From the NCBI RefSeq assembly GCF_000769405.2, contig NZ_CP053439.1, forward strand, positions 3,952,501 to 4,016,500: a stretch of DNA of 64,000 bases, read 5' to 3'. The notes beneath the pieces are model-generated. The model was not told where the DNA came from. It ran no database searches and saw nothing but the letters and a program-made list of their open reading frames with translations. This stretch comes from Rhizobium brockwellii (GTDB lineage: Bacteria; Pseudomonadota; Alphaproteobacteria; Rhizobiales; Rhizobiaceae). Made by a program: the position numbers and the translations under genes. This document shows positions 12,302 to 24,431 of this stretch, one piece after another. Each line of letters opens with the position of its first letter. Position 1 is the first letter of the stretch.

Positions 12302-12730
12302 TCAGTTCACGTCCTCCGGCAAAGCCGGAATGGCCGCGATCTCGATGCCTTCTTCCAAGAGCGCCTGCGCCTCGTCGACCGTCGCCTGGCCGATGATACC
12401 ACGGGCATCCGCCTCGCCGTAATGGATCTTGCGCGCTTCCTCGGGGAATTGCGTGCCGACGTCCTCGGAATTCGCCTTGACCGCCGCAACGGCCTCCTTG
12501 AGTTTTTGCAGGGCCTCGCGGCGCATGGCATCCATCGCCAGCGTCTGCCTCTCGTCCTTCCCGCGCGCGGTCGACACCGAAGGCGCCATCAACAGCTTGG
12601 AAATGGCGGCGGAATGACAGACCGGGCAGGTCAGGAAACCGGTTTCGACCTGACGATCGAAATCGGCGCTTTCCGAAAACCAGCCTTCGAATTCATGGGC
12701 ATTGTCACAGGTGAGGGAATAGCGGATCAA
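12302..12730 (-). CDS. DUF1178 family protein
   Basis: A small conserved alphaproteobacterial protein (142 residues) of unknown function. It starts with TTG at 12730, sharing bases with the TGA stop of the preceding nitrilase gene, so the two are translationally coupled. The N-terminus (MIRYSLTCD) agrees with the family start as I remember it. Cys 8 and the CPVC motif (35-38) suggest a small zinc-binding knuckle. It is the last gene of comF-grxC-nit-DUF1178. Confidence 0.88.
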   Translation of the reverse strand: MIRYSLTCDNAHEFEGWFSESADFDRQVETGFLTCPVCHSAAISKLLMAPSVSTARGKDERQTLAMDAMRREALQKLKEAVAAVKANSEDVGTQFPEEARKIHYGEADARGIIGQATVDEAQALLEEGIEIAAIPALPEDVN

Positions 12731-13584
12731 GCGGCGACGCCTCCGGCGATTGCCCCCGCAATCTTCTCGACCGAGAATTCCCGGCCATTCCTCAGGTTCG
12801 GGATCTTGTCATGCGCGGCCTTGACCGCGGCGGGATCGATCTCGGCGACGATGACCGCCTCACCGGTGGCGCCGGCCGACGCCAGCACAGTGCCCCAGGG
12901 ATCGATGATCATCGAATGGCCGAAGGTCTCGCGCCCGTCCTCGTGCCGGCCGGCCTGCGCCGCGGCGATGACGAAGACACCGTTCTCGATCGCGCGTGCC
13001 CTGAGCAGGATCTCCCAATGCGCCTCGCCGGTCTGCTTGGTGAAGGCGGCAGGAACTGTCATCACCTCGGCGCCGGCAACCGCCTGGGCGCGGAAGAGCG
13101 CGGGAAACCGCACGTCGTAGCAGATCGCAAAGCCCATTTCGGCAAAGGGCAGCGACAGGACGCGGGCCTCCGAGCCGGCTGTATAGGCGGCACTTTCACG
13201 CCAACTCTGGCCATTGTCGAGGTCGACGTCGAACATGTGGATCTTGTCGTAGCGATTGAGAATCCGGCCGTCGGGGCCGAACAGGAAACCGCGATTGGCG
13301 ATCTTGCCGTCGGCAAGGGCGATCGCCGTCGAACCGACATGCATGTGGATGCCGAGTTCTACGGCAAGCTCTGAACCTGTCCTGACGATGACGTCATGCG
13401 CCTCGTCGGCAAGCACGGCGCGTGCCGCCGCACGGTCGCGCTGCAGTATGCCGGTCATCTCGGGTGTCTGCACATAGGTCGCGCCCTGGCCAACGGCCTC
13501 GCGCACCAGCTGCGCCATGGCGGCGGCATTCTTTACCGGATCAACCCCGGAGCACATCTGGACGGCGGCGGCCTTGAAGCTCAT
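12727..13584 (-). CDS. Carbon-nitrogen hydrolase (nitrilase superfamily, Nit-like)
   Basis: A nitrilase-fold amidase of 285 residues. The catalytic triad is visible: Glu 42 (in TPEMTG), Lys 114 (in YDKIHMF) and Cys 155 (in AICYDVRFP). The closest characterised relatives by motif are the Nit1/YbeM deaminated-glutathione amidases, which repair a glutathione side-product; sitting next to a glutaredoxin gene fits that role, but the substrate is inferred. The ATG at 13584 follows GAGGAA; a longer frame to 13665 would overlap grxC. It lies 10 nt after grxC. Confidence 0.9.
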   Translation of the reverse strand: MSFKAAAVQMCSGVDPVKNAAAMAQLVREAVGQGATYVQTPEMTGILQRDRAAARAVLADEAHDVIVRTGSELAVELGIHMHVGSTAIALADGKIANRGFLFGPDGRILNRYDKIHMFDVDLDNGQSWRESAAYTAGSEARVLSLPFAEMGFAICYDVRFPALFRAQAVAGAEVMTVPAAFTKQTGEAHWEILLRARAIENGVFVIAAAQAGRHEDGRETFGHSMIIDPWGTVLASAGATGEAVIVAEIDPAAVKAAHDKIPNLRNGREFSVEKIAGAIAGGVAA

Positions 13585-13594
13585 CGGTTCTTCC

Positions 13595-13852
13595 TCAAGC
13601 CGCCAGCATCGGATCGAGCTTGCCGGCCCGATCGAGCGCAAAGAGATCGTCGCAACCGCCGACATGATCGGTGCCGATGAAGATCTGCGGAAAGGTAGTA
13701 CGCCCGTTCGACTTGCCGATCATCTCCTGGCGAAGATCCGGCGAAAAGGTCGCGTCGTGCTCGACATATTCGACGCCCTTTTCTTCGAGAAGGGACTTGG
13801 CGCGGGTGCAATAGCCGCAAAACTGCCGTGTATAGATGGTGACGGGTACCAT
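13595..13852 (-). CDS. grxC: Glutaredoxin 3
   Basis: A glutathione-dependent dithiol oxidoreductase of 85 residues, typical for GrxC. The active site is Cys 12-Gly-Tyr-Cys 15, replacing the more common CPYC; both cysteines are present, so dithiol chemistry is expected. The glutathione-binding TFPQIFIG segment with its cis-Pro and a later GGCDDL match the family. The start is taken at the MVPVT methionine. Second gene of the comF-grxC-nit-DUF1178 unit. Confidence 0.95.
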   Translation of the reverse strand: MVPVTIYTRQFCGYCTRAKSLLEEKGVEYVEHDATFSPDLRQEMIGKSNGRTTFPQIFIGTDHVGGCDDLFALDRAGKLDPMLAA

Positions 13853-13884
13853 AATCTCTCCAGACTGATGCCGGGTATTCCCTG

Positions 13885-14661
13885 TCATATAGGCTCGGAG
13901 AGAGCCCTTGCAAAGGTCAAAACCGTTATCTCAGCCGCGCCCGCCTTGCGCAGTGTCCGGCTTGCCGCGGCGACCGTCGCCCCTGTTGTATAGACGTCGT
14001 CGACGAGGACGATACGCTTGCCGAAAATGTCGTTTTCGCAACCCTTGGCAATCGCAAAAGCGCCCCTGACATTGTCCTCGCGCGCCTTGGCGCCAAGGCC
14101 GACCTGCTGGCTGGTGCGCTTGACGCGAACAAGCGTGGCCGCAAGCAGCGGCTTGCCCGAGAGCCTTGCCATATGGCGGGCAAGCTCGGCTGCCTGGTTA
14201 AACTTGCGTGCCAGCATACGGCTACGGTGCAGCGGCACCGGGATCAGCGCATCGCAGCTTTCGACCGTCCCGTCGGAAGCGCGCAGCATCCAGCCAGCCA
14301 TCATCGGCGCCAGATCGGTGCGATCACGATATTTGAGCCCATGGACGAGATCGCGGACGGCATGGTCGTGGGTCGCCGCCGACCGCAGCCGGTCGAAGGG
14401 CGGCGGGTTGGCGATCGCCTCGGCGCTGAGGATACCGGCGCCGAGATCATGCGAGAAGGGAATGCCGAGCACCTCGCAATAGGGTCGTTCGATGAAGCGG
14501 ATGCCGGACCAGCATTTCGCGCAGAGCCCGCGATGGCCGCCGGTGGAAATACCACAGACGGAGCAGGCGGGTGGATAAAAGAAATCGGCAAGCGCCGAAA
14601 ACGGCCGCAAGAGATGCGCCCGCAGGAACTCTGACGGTTTTTCGATGTTGATCAGTCCCAT
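13885..14661 (-). CDS. comF: ComF family phosphoribosyltransferase-like protein
   Basis: 258 residues. An N-terminal four-cysteine zinc finger (Cys 33, 36, 47, 50) is followed by a type I phosphoribosyltransferase fold with the PRPP loop VLVDDVYTTGAT at 218-229. ComF proteins take part in natural transformation or in 5-phosphoribosylamine-related metabolism, and their exact reaction is unsettled. It begins the minus-strand operon and is divergent from a BioC-like methyltransferase. The ATG at 14661 is the only good start. Confidence 0.93.
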   Translation of the reverse strand: MGLINIEKPSEFLRAHLLRPFSALADFFYPPACSVCGISTGGHRGLCAKCWSGIRFIERPYCEVLGIPFSHDLGAGILSAEAIANPPPFDRLRSAATHDHAVRDLVHGLKYRDRTDLAPMMAGWMLRASDGTVESCDALIPVPLHRSRMLARKFNQAAELARHMARLSGKPLLAATLVRVKRTSQQVGLGAKAREDNVRGAFAIAKGCENDIFGKRIVLVDDVYTTGATVAAASRTLRKAGAAEITVLTFARALSEPI

Positions 14662-14737
14662 GCGCAGAGATTAGCGTGTTCTTCGCGAAAGGAAAATCGT
14701 CTTGCCGCACGGGCGGTGCGGGACTAAGGACATCGCC

Positions 14738-15622
14738 ATGGAAACGATCTTCGACACAGCCCTGATCGCCGCACATCGCCGTCGCGCGCTTGTAAACAAC
14801 GACCCGAAAGCCGCCTTCCTGCTCGATATCGCCGCTGAGGAAATGGCCGAAAGGCTTTCCGTGGTCGAGCGGACCTTCGGGACCGCCGTCGAACTGCATG
14901 GCGCAACCGGTGCTGCCGCCCGGGCCGCGCTGGCGACGGGCAAGATCGGCACGATGATCCGCGTCGAAAGCGAGATGGCCTATGCCGGGCCGGGCGAAAC
15001 CTTGATCGAGGCGCCGCTCGAGGACGTGCCGCTCGAACCGCAATCGACCAATCTCATCCTTGCGCCGCTCAGCCTGCATCTGACCAACGATACGCCGGGT
15101 GTCTTCATCCGGATCCGCCGCGCCCTGAAGCCAGACGGCCTTTTCCTGGCCGCGATCCCCGGCGCCGGCACGCTGCAGGAACTGCGCGAGGTGCTGCTGG
15201 CCGCCGAGGTCGAGATGACAGGCGGCGCAAGCCCGCGTGTCATTCCCTTCGCCGATGTGCGCGATGTCGGCAATCTCATGCAACGAGCCGGCTTCACGTT
15301 GCCGGTGATCGACGCGGAAAACTATACCGTGCGTTATGATTCGCTCTTTCCGTTGATGCAGGATCTGAGAGCGATGGGCATGAGCAATCCGCTCGCAGCC
15401 CGCGGCCGGATGCCGCTGACGCGCGCATTCTTCCTGCGCGCAGCGGAGATCTACGCCGAACGTTTTTCCGATCCCGACGGACGCATTCGCGTGACCTTCT
15501 CGATCATATATGTCTCGGGATGGGCTGCGCACGAGAGCCAGCAAAAGCCGCTGAAGCCCGGTTCGGCCAAGGCACGCCTTGCCGATGCACTGAAGGTGGA
15601 CGAGCACAAGCTCAGGCAGTAG
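14738..15622 (+). CDS. BioC-like class I SAM-dependent methyltransferase
   Basis: 294 residues from the ATG at 14738, preceded by AAGGA; an upstream TTG at 14702 is less likely. The C-terminal half, with NLILAPLSLHLTND and LKPDGLFLAAIPG, matches the BioC/NDUFAF5-like group. The glycine-rich SAM motif I is poorly conserved here (ELHGATGAAARA). Mitochondrial homologues of this group (NDUFAF5) modify complex I. In alphaproteobacteria the substrate is unknown, and no biotin genes are adjacent. Divergent from comF. Confidence 0.8.
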   Translation: METIFDTALIAAHRRRALVNNDPKAAFLLDIAAEEMAERLSVVERTFGTAVELHGATGAAARAALATGKIGTMIRVESEMAYAGPGETLIEAPLEDVPLEPQSTNLILAPLSLHLTNDTPGVFIRIRRALKPDGLFLAAIPGAGTLQELREVLLAAEVEMTGGASPRVIPFADVRDVGNLMQRAGFTLPVIDAENYTVRYDSLFPLMQDLRAMGMSNPLAARGRMPLTRAFFLRAAEIYAERFSDPDGRIRVTFSIIYVSGWAAHESQQKPLKPGSAKARLADALKVDEHKLRQ

Positions 15623-15637
15623 TGGTCGGTTGCTTCT

Positions 15638-15805
15638 TCAATTGACGGTCAGATTATTGTTGATCACGTTGAAGACGTCCTGCAGGCTGCCGCTGAAGAT
15701 TCCTAGAGCGGAGACGAGTGCGCCACCAATGAGGGCGGCGACGAGGCCGTATTCGATCGCCGTCGCACCTCTGTTATCTGCAAGAAATGCTTTCAAAAGA
15801 CGCAT
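15638..15805 (-). CDS. Flp/Fap family type IVb pilin (orphan)
   Basis: A 55-residue pre-pilin. A short basic leader (MRLLKAFLADNRG) ends at the prepilin-peptidase site before ATAIEYGL, the canonical Flp sequence with Glu at +5 and Tyr at +6; a hydrophobic helix of about 20 residues follows. The ATG at 15805 follows a G-rich stretch (GGGTGGGG). After processing it would assemble into Tad pili. No tad/cpa assembly genes are in this window, so it is an orphan pilin or a paralogue of one in a Tad locus elsewhere. It ends 16 nt from the convergent methyltransferase gene. Confidence 0.88.
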   Translation of the reverse strand: MRLLKAFLADNRGATAIEYGLVAALIGGALVSALGIFSGSLQDVFNVINNNLTVN

Positions 15806-15877
15806 GACCCCACCCGCTGCGCGAAACCGACAACAAACGACGAATTCCACGACCATCGGGACGATGGCCGGCATTTT

Positions 15878-16195
15878 TCAGCAACCGGCGCCGACGCCGT
15901 AGCCCTGGACGACGCAGACCGAGCCGGGCGTATCCTGGAGGACGCTGCGGCGGATCGTATAACGCTTGCCGCTTTCGCTCTTGGGGATCGATCCTGTCGT
16001 GATCGTATCGAAATCCGCCGGAGCACTGGCAAAGACGCTTTTCTTCGAGGAATCCGCAAGCATTGGCGTCAGGATGAGCGTCAGCGCGACCACCGCCGTA
16101 CCGAACAGAAGGGCGATATTCAGCGCACCCGTCCTGCGCGAAGCAGACGAGGCCCGTTCCTTTTCCCGGACAGCTTTCCAGAAATCATCGTCCAT
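15878..16195 (-). CDS. Small membrane-anchored hypothetical protein
   Basis: 105 residues from the ATG at 16195, with AAAGG upstream. I do not recognise the family. A cytosolic basic N-terminus (about 1-25) is followed by one transmembrane helix (about residues 25-45, LNIALLFGTAVVALTLILTP) and an extracytoplasmic tail. Its C-terminus has two cysteines and glycines (CVVQGYGVGAGC). It lies directly upstream of and co-directional with the orphan Flp pilin gene (72 nt gap), so the two may be co-expressed. Function unknown. Confidence 0.65.
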   Translation of the reverse strand: MDDDFWKAVREKERASSASRRTGALNIALLFGTAVVALTLILTPMLADSSKKSVFASAPADFDTITTGSIPKSESGKRYTIRRSVLQDTPGSVCVVQGYGVGAGC

Positions 16196-16321
16196 GAGGT
16201 CAAGCCTTTTAATACACGCACGCCAGATGCTTGATTGAGGCCGATCTTTGGCAGAAGGTGTTAAACGATCCATTAATATCCACAGCCGAAAATGGTGTGG
16301 CACAATAATAATCAGATAATG

Positions 16322-16735
16322 CTAAAGTAAATCCTGCAACATCGGGATGAGCGGCTCGTCGGCCGGCGGCATCGGATAATCGCGCAACGCCTGCGGGCGC
16401 ACCCATTTCAGCGCCTGACCCTCGCGGCCCTGGGGAATGCCCTCATAGCGCCGGCAGATATAAAGCGGCATCAAAAGGTGGAAGGTCTCGTAGGAGTGGC
16501 TGGCGAAGGTCAGCGGCGCGAGGCAGGCGATCTTGGTGTGGATGCCGAGCTCTTCCTCGAGCTCGCGCACCAGCGTTTCCTCCGGCGTCTCGCCCGGCTC
16601 AACCTTGCCGCCGGGAAACTCCCAGAGCCCGGCGAGCGACTTTCCCTCGGGGCGCTGTGCCAACAGGATACGCCCGTCGGCATCGATCAGCGCACAGGCG
16701 GCGACCAGCAATATCTTCCGGCCCGCCTCGCTCAT
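16322..16735 (-). CDS. mutT: (Deoxy)nucleoside triphosphate pyrophosphohydrolase, MutT/Nudix
   Basis: 137 residues, consistent with MutT. The Nudix box (G43 to I65, with REL and EEL) is intact. The enzyme removes 8-oxo-dGTP from the nucleotide pool, preventing A:T to C:G transversions; other Nudix substrates cannot be excluded. The ATG at 16735 overlaps the stop of the upstream GNAT gene as ATGA, so the two are coupled. Last gene of the argJ-GNAT-mutT run. Confidence 0.92.
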   Translation of the reverse strand: MSEAGRKILLVAACALIDADGRILLAQRPEGKSLAGLWEFPGGKVEPGETPEETLVRELEEELGIHTKIACLAPLTFASHSYETFHLLMPLYICRRYEGIPQGREGQALKWVRPQALRDYPMPPADEPLIPMLQDLL

Positions 16736-17550
16736 CGCGGCTCCTTTTGCCAATAGCAATAATGATAGGCGTCGCGAAAACCGAGGCGCTCATAAAGTGC
16801 GATAGCCGGGCGGTTGGACAGCTTCACCTGCAGCCAAGCCGAACGGGCGCTGCGCATGCGCGCCCAGCGCAGCGCCGAGGTCAGGATTTCGGTGCCGAGC
16901 CCCTCGCGCCGCCGCGCCTCGGAGACCGAAAGCGACATGATGCCGGCAAGGTCGTTGTCCTGGACACAGAGCACGGTCGCAAGCGGACCGTCCACCGCGT
17001 TCTCGATCAGGAACAGGCCCGATGGCGGCTTGATCGCCGAAATGATTTCGGCAAGCGCCGGCTTCAGCGTCAGTGGCGCCTGGTCGACGGCGAGGTTGGC
17101 ATCGACGAAACGGCCGACATCATGGGTCGGCAGGTGATCGAGCGTATCCGGCAGCTCCGCCTCGGCGAGGTCGCAGGTCATCACCACCGTATCGTCGAAG
17201 CGCGTCCAGTTCTGCGCGCGCAGAAGTTCGATCAGCATCGGCGAGGCAAGCGGCGTCTGGCGGACTACGGCGACGCGGCCATAGGCCTCGAACTTCCGGC
17301 TCGCCTTTTCCAGGCGGATTTCGACGTCGCGATGATCCGAGGGATCGAGCGGCACGATCGAGTTCAACCGGTTGGACGGGTGACCGGCCGTCAGCCGCAC
17401 CTGCCAGCTGCCGTCATATTGCACGGATGCCGCCGGCCAGGCGCGGAAGCCTACGGCCTCCAGCCTGCGCACTAGCGGCAGATTGTGTGAGGAAATGGAT
17501 GCCTGCTCCAATGAACGATCAGCTCCGATAGTCGCCATTGATCGCAACAT
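16732..17550 (-). CDS. GNAT family N-acetyltransferase
   Basis: 272 residues. The C-terminal GNAT domain carries the acetyl-CoA binding motif [10 protein letters not shown] (around residue 215) and the ending [13 protein letters not shown]. The N-terminal half is likely a degenerate second GNAT fold. The substrate is unknown. The ATG at 17550 has AAGGAA upstream and overlaps the argJ 3' end by about 30 nt; an ATG four codons later is an alternative. Sitting between argJ and mutT might hint at an amino-acid or nucleotide substrate, but this is weak. Confidence 0.85.
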   Translation of the reverse strand: MLRSMATIGADRSLEQASISSHNLPLVRRLEAVGFRAWPAASVQYDGSWQVRLTAGHPSNRLNSIVPLDPSDHRDVEIRLEKASRKFEAYGRVAVVRQTPLASPMLIELLRAQNWTRFDDTVVMTCDLAEAELPDTLDHLPTHDVGRFVDANLAVDQAPLTLKPALAEIISAIKPPSGLFLIENAVDGPLATVLCVQDNDLAGIMSLSVSEARRREGLGTEILTSALRWARMRSARSAWLQVKLSNRPAIALYERLGFRDAYHYCYWQKEPR

Positions 17551-18760
17551 ATTCCTTGGTGAGGTCGCAGGTCCAGACCGTTGCCCTGCCGGTACCGAGC
17601 CCGATATCGACTTTGACGGGGATATCCTGCGCCTTCATGACGTCCGAGGCCGCCGTCTCGGAATAATCGGGATCACGCTCGCCATTGACGGCGACCCTGA
17701 TATCGCCGAACCAGATGGCAAGCCGGTCGCGATCCGCCATCTCGCCGGATTTGCCGACGGCCATGACGATGCGGCCCCAATTGGCGTCTTCGCCGGCGGC
17801 CGCCGTCTTGACCAGCGGCGAATTGGCGATCGACAGCGCGATACGCTTGGCGGCGGCGTCGCTCTCGGCACCCGTCACGGTGATTTCGAGCATCTTGGTG
17901 GCACCTTCGCCGTCCCGCACCACCTGCAGCGACAGGTCCTTCAGCACTTCGTTGAGCGCGGCCCGGAAAGCGGCAAGGCGCGGGTCGTCGGCGCGCTCGA
18001 TGCGGGCCTGGCCGTCCTCGGCCGCGGCACCCGTTGCAAACAGCATCAGTGTATCGGACGTGGACGTGTCGCTGTCGACGGTCATGGAATTGAAGGTCGG
18101 GCCGACGCCGTCGGACAGAAGCGCCTGCAGCGCGGCAGGCGCAATGTCGGCATCGGTGACGACGAAGGAAAGCATCGTCGCCATATCGGGCGCGATCATG
18201 CCGGCGCCCTTAGCGATACCGTTGATCGTCACAGCCACGCCGCCGATCTCGGCGCTGCGGGTCGAAACCTTCGGATAGGTGTCGGTCGTCATGATCGCCT
18301 TGGCGGCCTCGAACCAGAAATCGCCGGTCGCTTCGACCTGCATCCGATCCAGAACGCCTGCGAATTTGGTGGCATCGAGCGGCTCGCCGATGACCCCGGT
18401 CGAGGCCAGATAGACCTCATTTTCGGCGCAGCCGACCGCAGCGGCAGCCGACTTCGCCGTCAGCGCGGTCGCCTGGCGCCCCTTCAGGCCGGTGAAAGCA
18501 TTGGCATTGCCTGAGTTGACGACGACGGCGCGGGCGCTGCCATGGGAAAGATTGGCCCGGCAGAAATCCACCGGCGCCGACGGGCATTTCGAGCGTGTAA
18601 AAACGCCCGCGACAGCCGCCGGCCTGTCGAAGACCATCAGCAGCACGTCGGTCCGGTTCTTGTACTTGATGCCGGCGGAAGCCGTCGCCATGCGCACACC
18701 GCGCAACGGTGGCATCGAGACGAACGATTTCGGAGCGAGCGGAGAGACGGAACCGGACAT
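17519..18760 (-). CDS. argJ: Bifunctional ornithine acetyltransferase/N-acetylglutamate synthase
   Basis: Recycles the acetyl group from N-acetylornithine to glutamate in arginine synthesis. The 413-residue precursor cleaves itself at the [14 protein letters not shown] motif; Thr 195 becomes the N-terminal nucleophile of the beta chain. The ATG at 18760 follows AGGTC; a TTG at 18775 would add five residues. Its 3' end overlaps a GNAT gene. With argH in the same window, two arginine-pathway genes lie 26 kb apart. Confidence 0.97.
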   Translation of the reverse strand: MSGSVSPLAPKSFVSMPPLRGVRMATASAGIKYKNRTDVLLMVFDRPAAVAGVFTRSKCPSAPVDFCRANLSHGSARAVVVNSGNANAFTGLKGRQATALTAKSAAAAVGCAENEVYLASTGVIGEPLDATKFAGVLDRMQVEATGDFWFEAAKAIMTTDTYPKVSTRSAEIGGVAVTINGIAKGAGMIAPDMATMLSFVVTDADIAPAALQALLSDGVGPTFNSMTVDSDTSTSDTLMLFATGAAAEDGQARIERADDPRLAAFRAALNEVLKDLSLQVVRDGEGATKMLEITVTGAESDAAAKRIALSIANSPLVKTAAAGEDANWGRIVMAVGKSGEMADRDRLAIWFGDIRVAVNGERDPDYSETAASDVMKAQDIPVKVDIGLGTGRATVWTCDLTKEYVAINGDYRS

Positions 18761-18839
18761 GATGAGACCTGCCAATGAGCATTTCCAGGCGAAATGGAAA
18801 CCGGTTCGCCGTCCGGAAATGCGACAACAAACGGTGCCA

Positions 18840-18887
18840 GAGCATGATGCCGAAAAGTGTCAGCGGTTTTCGGACGACATCATGCTC
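18840..18887. repeat. Two-arm palindromic intergenic element (Rhizobium mosaic type), copy A
   Basis: The outer arm GAGCATGAT (18840-18848) pairs with ATCATGCTC (18879-18887). The inner arm CCGAAAA (18850-18856) pairs with TTTTCGG (18867-18873), around a loop GTGTCAGCGG. This form is widespread in Rhizobium intergenic regions (I recognise it from RIME-like elements). It lies upstream of argJ, downstream of the parvulin gene. Copies B and D have the same design with different arms. Confidence 0.75.
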
Positions 18888-18989
18888 AAATGCTTTGATT
18901 TAAATCCGGATTCAGACCTTAGACCGATCAGCCCCAAAATCATCCGGATCTAAGGAAGGGCCTGGAAGAACCGGGCCCTGATGCGAATA

Positions 18990-19871
18990 TTACGGTTTCG
19001 GCGCCGGGGCGACGGGCTCGCTGCCCGGCTCCGGCTGCTTGTTGGCCTGGTCGTAGCCCTTGCGCAGCGTCTCGTCCACGATCTCAATCTTGGCGGAGGC
19101 CTTTGCCTTGTTCAGAAGCTCAAGATACTTGTCGCGCATGACGAGTTGACGAACCTGATCCTGCACCTGTTCGAAGGGCGGCGGCGGAGCATCGCGCTTA
19201 TCCTCGACCTTGATGACGTGGAAGCCGAAATCAGTCTTAACCGGCGTCTTGGAATAGGTGCCCTTCTCAAGCGCGAAGGCTGCGTCTTCGAATTCCTTGA
19301 CCATGCGGCCGCGCGAGAAATAGCCGAGATCGCCGCCTTCCGACTTGTTCGGATCGGTGGACTTTTCCTTGGCGAGTTCGGCAAAATCCTTGCCGGCGTC
19401 GAGCTGCTTGATGATGTCCTTGGCTTCGTCCTCGGTCTTGACGAGGATATGACGGGCGTGGACTTCTTCCTGCTTCGGCAGGGCGGCGACTTCCTTGTCG
19501 TAGCGGGCCTTGACTTCGTCAGGCGTCACGATGTCGACGACATGCTTTTTGAAGTAGGCATTGTGCAGCTCGCGGTCGGTGAGATACTGCATGCGCTTCT
19601 TGAATTCGTCGGTCTGATCGAGCTTCTCGGCCGCAGCGTCGGCGGCGAGCAGCTTCACGTCGATGGCGGCGGAAAGGGCTGCGACCTTCTTCTGGTCATC
19701 GGGAAGCTGCGCCAGCTGGGGGTCGAGATTGGCGACGGCGAGGTCGAGTTCCGACTGGTGGATTTCCAGGGTGCCGACCTTGGCGATGACGGCGTCATCG
19801 GCATAGGCCGGGGCCTGGAGCGCAACAAAAGTTGCAAACGCCAGAACGGCAAGTTTGTTGGTGCTCAACAT
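18990..19871 (-). CDS. Periplasmic parvulin-type peptidyl-prolyl isomerase
   Basis: 293 residues. A signal peptide ends near Ala 24 (AYA-DD). A SurA-like N-terminal helical chaperone region spans about 25-130. A PpiC rotamase domain spans 137-226, opening HARHILVKT and containing GGDLGYFSRGRM. It should help outer-membrane or periplasmic proteins fold. The Pro-rich C-terminus (EPGSEPVAPAPKP) is low complexity. The ATG at 19871 follows GAAGGG. It is divergent from secA with about 246 bp between, so export and folding genes share a control region. Confidence 0.93.
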   Translation of the reverse strand: MLSTNKLAVLAFATFVALQAPAYADDAVIAKVGTLEIHQSELDLAVANLDPQLAQLPDDQKKVAALSAAIDVKLLAADAAAEKLDQTDEFKKRMQYLTDRELHNAYFKKHVVDIVTPDEVKARYDKEVAALPKQEEVHARHILVKTEDEAKDIIKQLDAGKDFAELAKEKSTDPNKSEGGDLGYFSRGRMVKEFEDAAFALEKGTYSKTPVKTDFGFHVIKVEDKRDAPPPPFEQVQDQVRQLVMRDKYLELLNKAKASAKIEIVDETLRKGYDQANKQPEPGSEPVAPAPKP

Positions 19872-20117
19872 GAAATACCCTTCACAGTTACATTGCCGGT
19901 TTCAGCATCCCCTGAATCCAGCCCAAAATAGCCATCAACACCGGATTGTGGCCTTTCTGTATCCGCCAAATCCGTTGACATCATTCGACCCCCCTCTTAT
20001 CTGTCACGCAACCTCGCGTCCAGAACAGTTTCCGGGCGTTTTAAGGCGCGCGCCTGATTTTCGGCTGGGCCGCGGACAAGAAACGCCGGGGATGAATATT
20101 GAGAAAGGGCCAGTCAT

Positions 20118-22835
<2,718 letters not shown>

Positions 22836-22855
22836 GGCAAGCCGCAAAGATCCGC

Positions 22856-22888
22856 GAAAATGCCGCCTCCGGGCGGCATTTTCTTTTC
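22856..22888 (+). terminator. Rho-independent terminator of secA
   Basis: A 12-bp perfect stem (GAAAATGCCGCC, 22856-22867, with GGCGGCATTTTC, 22872-22883) and a 4-nt loop, followed by TTTTC. It starts 20 nt after the secA stop and separates secA from the flippase gene. Confidence 0.85.
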
Positions 22889-23015
22889 TGCGGCAACGCC
22901 GGAAATTCGGAATTTCAGCATCGGACGGCACGCCCGATCCGGAACCGTTTCTTAACCCTGTTCTGGCAAGACTTCAGGTGCGATTTGCCTGACCTCAGAG
23001 TTTTGCGTGTTCATC

Positions 23016-24431
23016 ATGGCGGTCATAGAAACAGCGGAGAAGATGCTGCCCGCGGGCCTGCGCCCGATCGGCGGCCGCACGCTGCGTTTGCTTGCGGCCG
23101 TGCTCACCGAACGCGGTGAGAGGGCGGCCGCCCAGCGCATGGCGCTGACGGCCTTTTCGATCCGCATCCTCAGCGCCGCACTCGCCTTCGTCTCGCAGAT
23201 CGTGCTCGCCCGGCTGATGGGCGAATATGAATACGGCATCTTCGTTTTCGTCTGGGTGCTTGTCGTCGTCTTCGGCGATCTCTCATGCCTCGGTTTCCAC
23301 ACCGCAATCGTCCGCTTCCTGCCGCAATACAGGGCAGCGGGCGCTTTCGAAGAAATCCGCGGCCTGACCGGCACGGCGCGCATCTTTGCGCTGCTATCAG
23401 GCACGGCGGTGCTCGCTGCCGGCATGCTCGGGCTGCATTTCTTCGGCGATATGATCCAGGTCTATTATCTCGTCCCGATCTTCATCGGTCTGCTTGCCAT
23501 GCCGATGATCGCGCTCGGCGACATTCTGGAAGGGACGTCGCGGGCAAACCATTGGCCGGTGATGGCACTGAGCCCCGTCTATATCGTCCGCCCCATCCTC
23601 ATCATCCTCTTCATGCTGATTGCGATTGCCATCGGCGCCGATCACACGGCCGTCACCGCGATGCAGGCAGCACTCGTTGCGACCTACGTTACTGCTCTCG
23701 GCCAATATGCCGCAACGCTCTATCGCCTTCGCCGGCATTATGACAACGGCCCGCGCAAGGTCGATTTCCTCGCCTGGTTCAGCGTCGCCTTTCCGATTTT
23801 CCTGATCGAGGGCGTGAGCTTCCTGCTCACCAATTCCGACGTCGTCGTCGTCGGCATCTTCCTCGAGCCGCACGATGTCGCCATCTACTTCGCCGCCGCC
23901 AAGACGATGGCGCTGGTGCATTTCATCAATTTCTCGGTCAAGGCGGCCTCCGGCCCGCGCTTTTCCTCGATCATCGCCGAAGGCAACCACGGAGAGCTGG
24001 CAGCCGCTGCCATCGACGCCGCGCGCTGGACCTTCTGGCCAGCGCTCGGGGTCGGCCTTGTCGTGCTTGCGGCCGGCCATCTGCTGCTGTCGCTCTTCGG
24101 CGGCGCTTTTACATCAGGCTATCTGGTCATGGCGATCCTGCTCGCCGGCATCCTCGCCAAATCGCTGGTCGGCCCGGCCGAAACGCTGCTGATGATGGCA
24201 GGCAAACAGAACCTCTGCGTCGTGCTCTATGCCGGCGCACTGACGGCCAATGTCGGCCTCAACCTCGCTTTGATCCCGCATTACGGCATCGAAGGCACGG
24301 CGATCGCCACGGCCTCCGCCATGGCCGTCGAGGCGATCCTCTTGCATGTCGCCGTGCGCCGCACGCTCGGCATCGTCCTTTTCGCCTTCGCCAGCCCCTC
24401 CGCCGCAACGCCAGAAATGAGAGTTCGATAG
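23016..24431 (+). CDS. Polysaccharide flippase-like membrane protein (MOP superfamily, PST/Wzx type)
   Basis: 471 residues from the ATG at 23016; a GTG at 23007 is also possible. Many hydrophobic segments begin near residue 45 (IRILSAALAFVSQIVLARLM, typical of helix 1 of Wzx/MVF-type flippases), giving about 12 helices. Such proteins flip lipid-linked saccharides across the inner membrane. The next gene follows with no gap, so the pair is co-translated. No glycosyltransferase genes are adjacent, so the cargo is unknown. Confidence 0.85.
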   Translation: MAVIETAEKMLPAGLRPIGGRTLRLLAAVLTERGERAAAQRMALTAFSIRILSAALAFVSQIVLARLMGEYEYGIFVFVWVLVVVFGDLSCLGFHTAIVRFLPQYRAAGAFEEIRGLTGTARIFALLSGTAVLAAGMLGLHFFGDMIQVYYLVPIFIGLLAMPMIALGDILEGTSRANHWPVMALSPVYIVRPILIILFMLIAIAIGADHTAVTAMQAALVATYVTALGQYAATLYRLRRHYDNGPRKVDFLAWFSVAFPIFLIEGVSFLLTNSDVVVVGIFLEPHDVAIYFAAAKTMALVHFINFSVKAASGPRFSSIIAEGNHGELAAAAIDAARWTFWPALGVGLVVLAAGHLLLSLFGGAFTSGYLVMAILLAGILAKSLVGPAETLLMMAGKQNLCVVLYAGALTANVGLNLALIPHYGIEGTAIATASAMAVEAILLHVAVRRTLGIVLFAFASPSAATPEMRVR

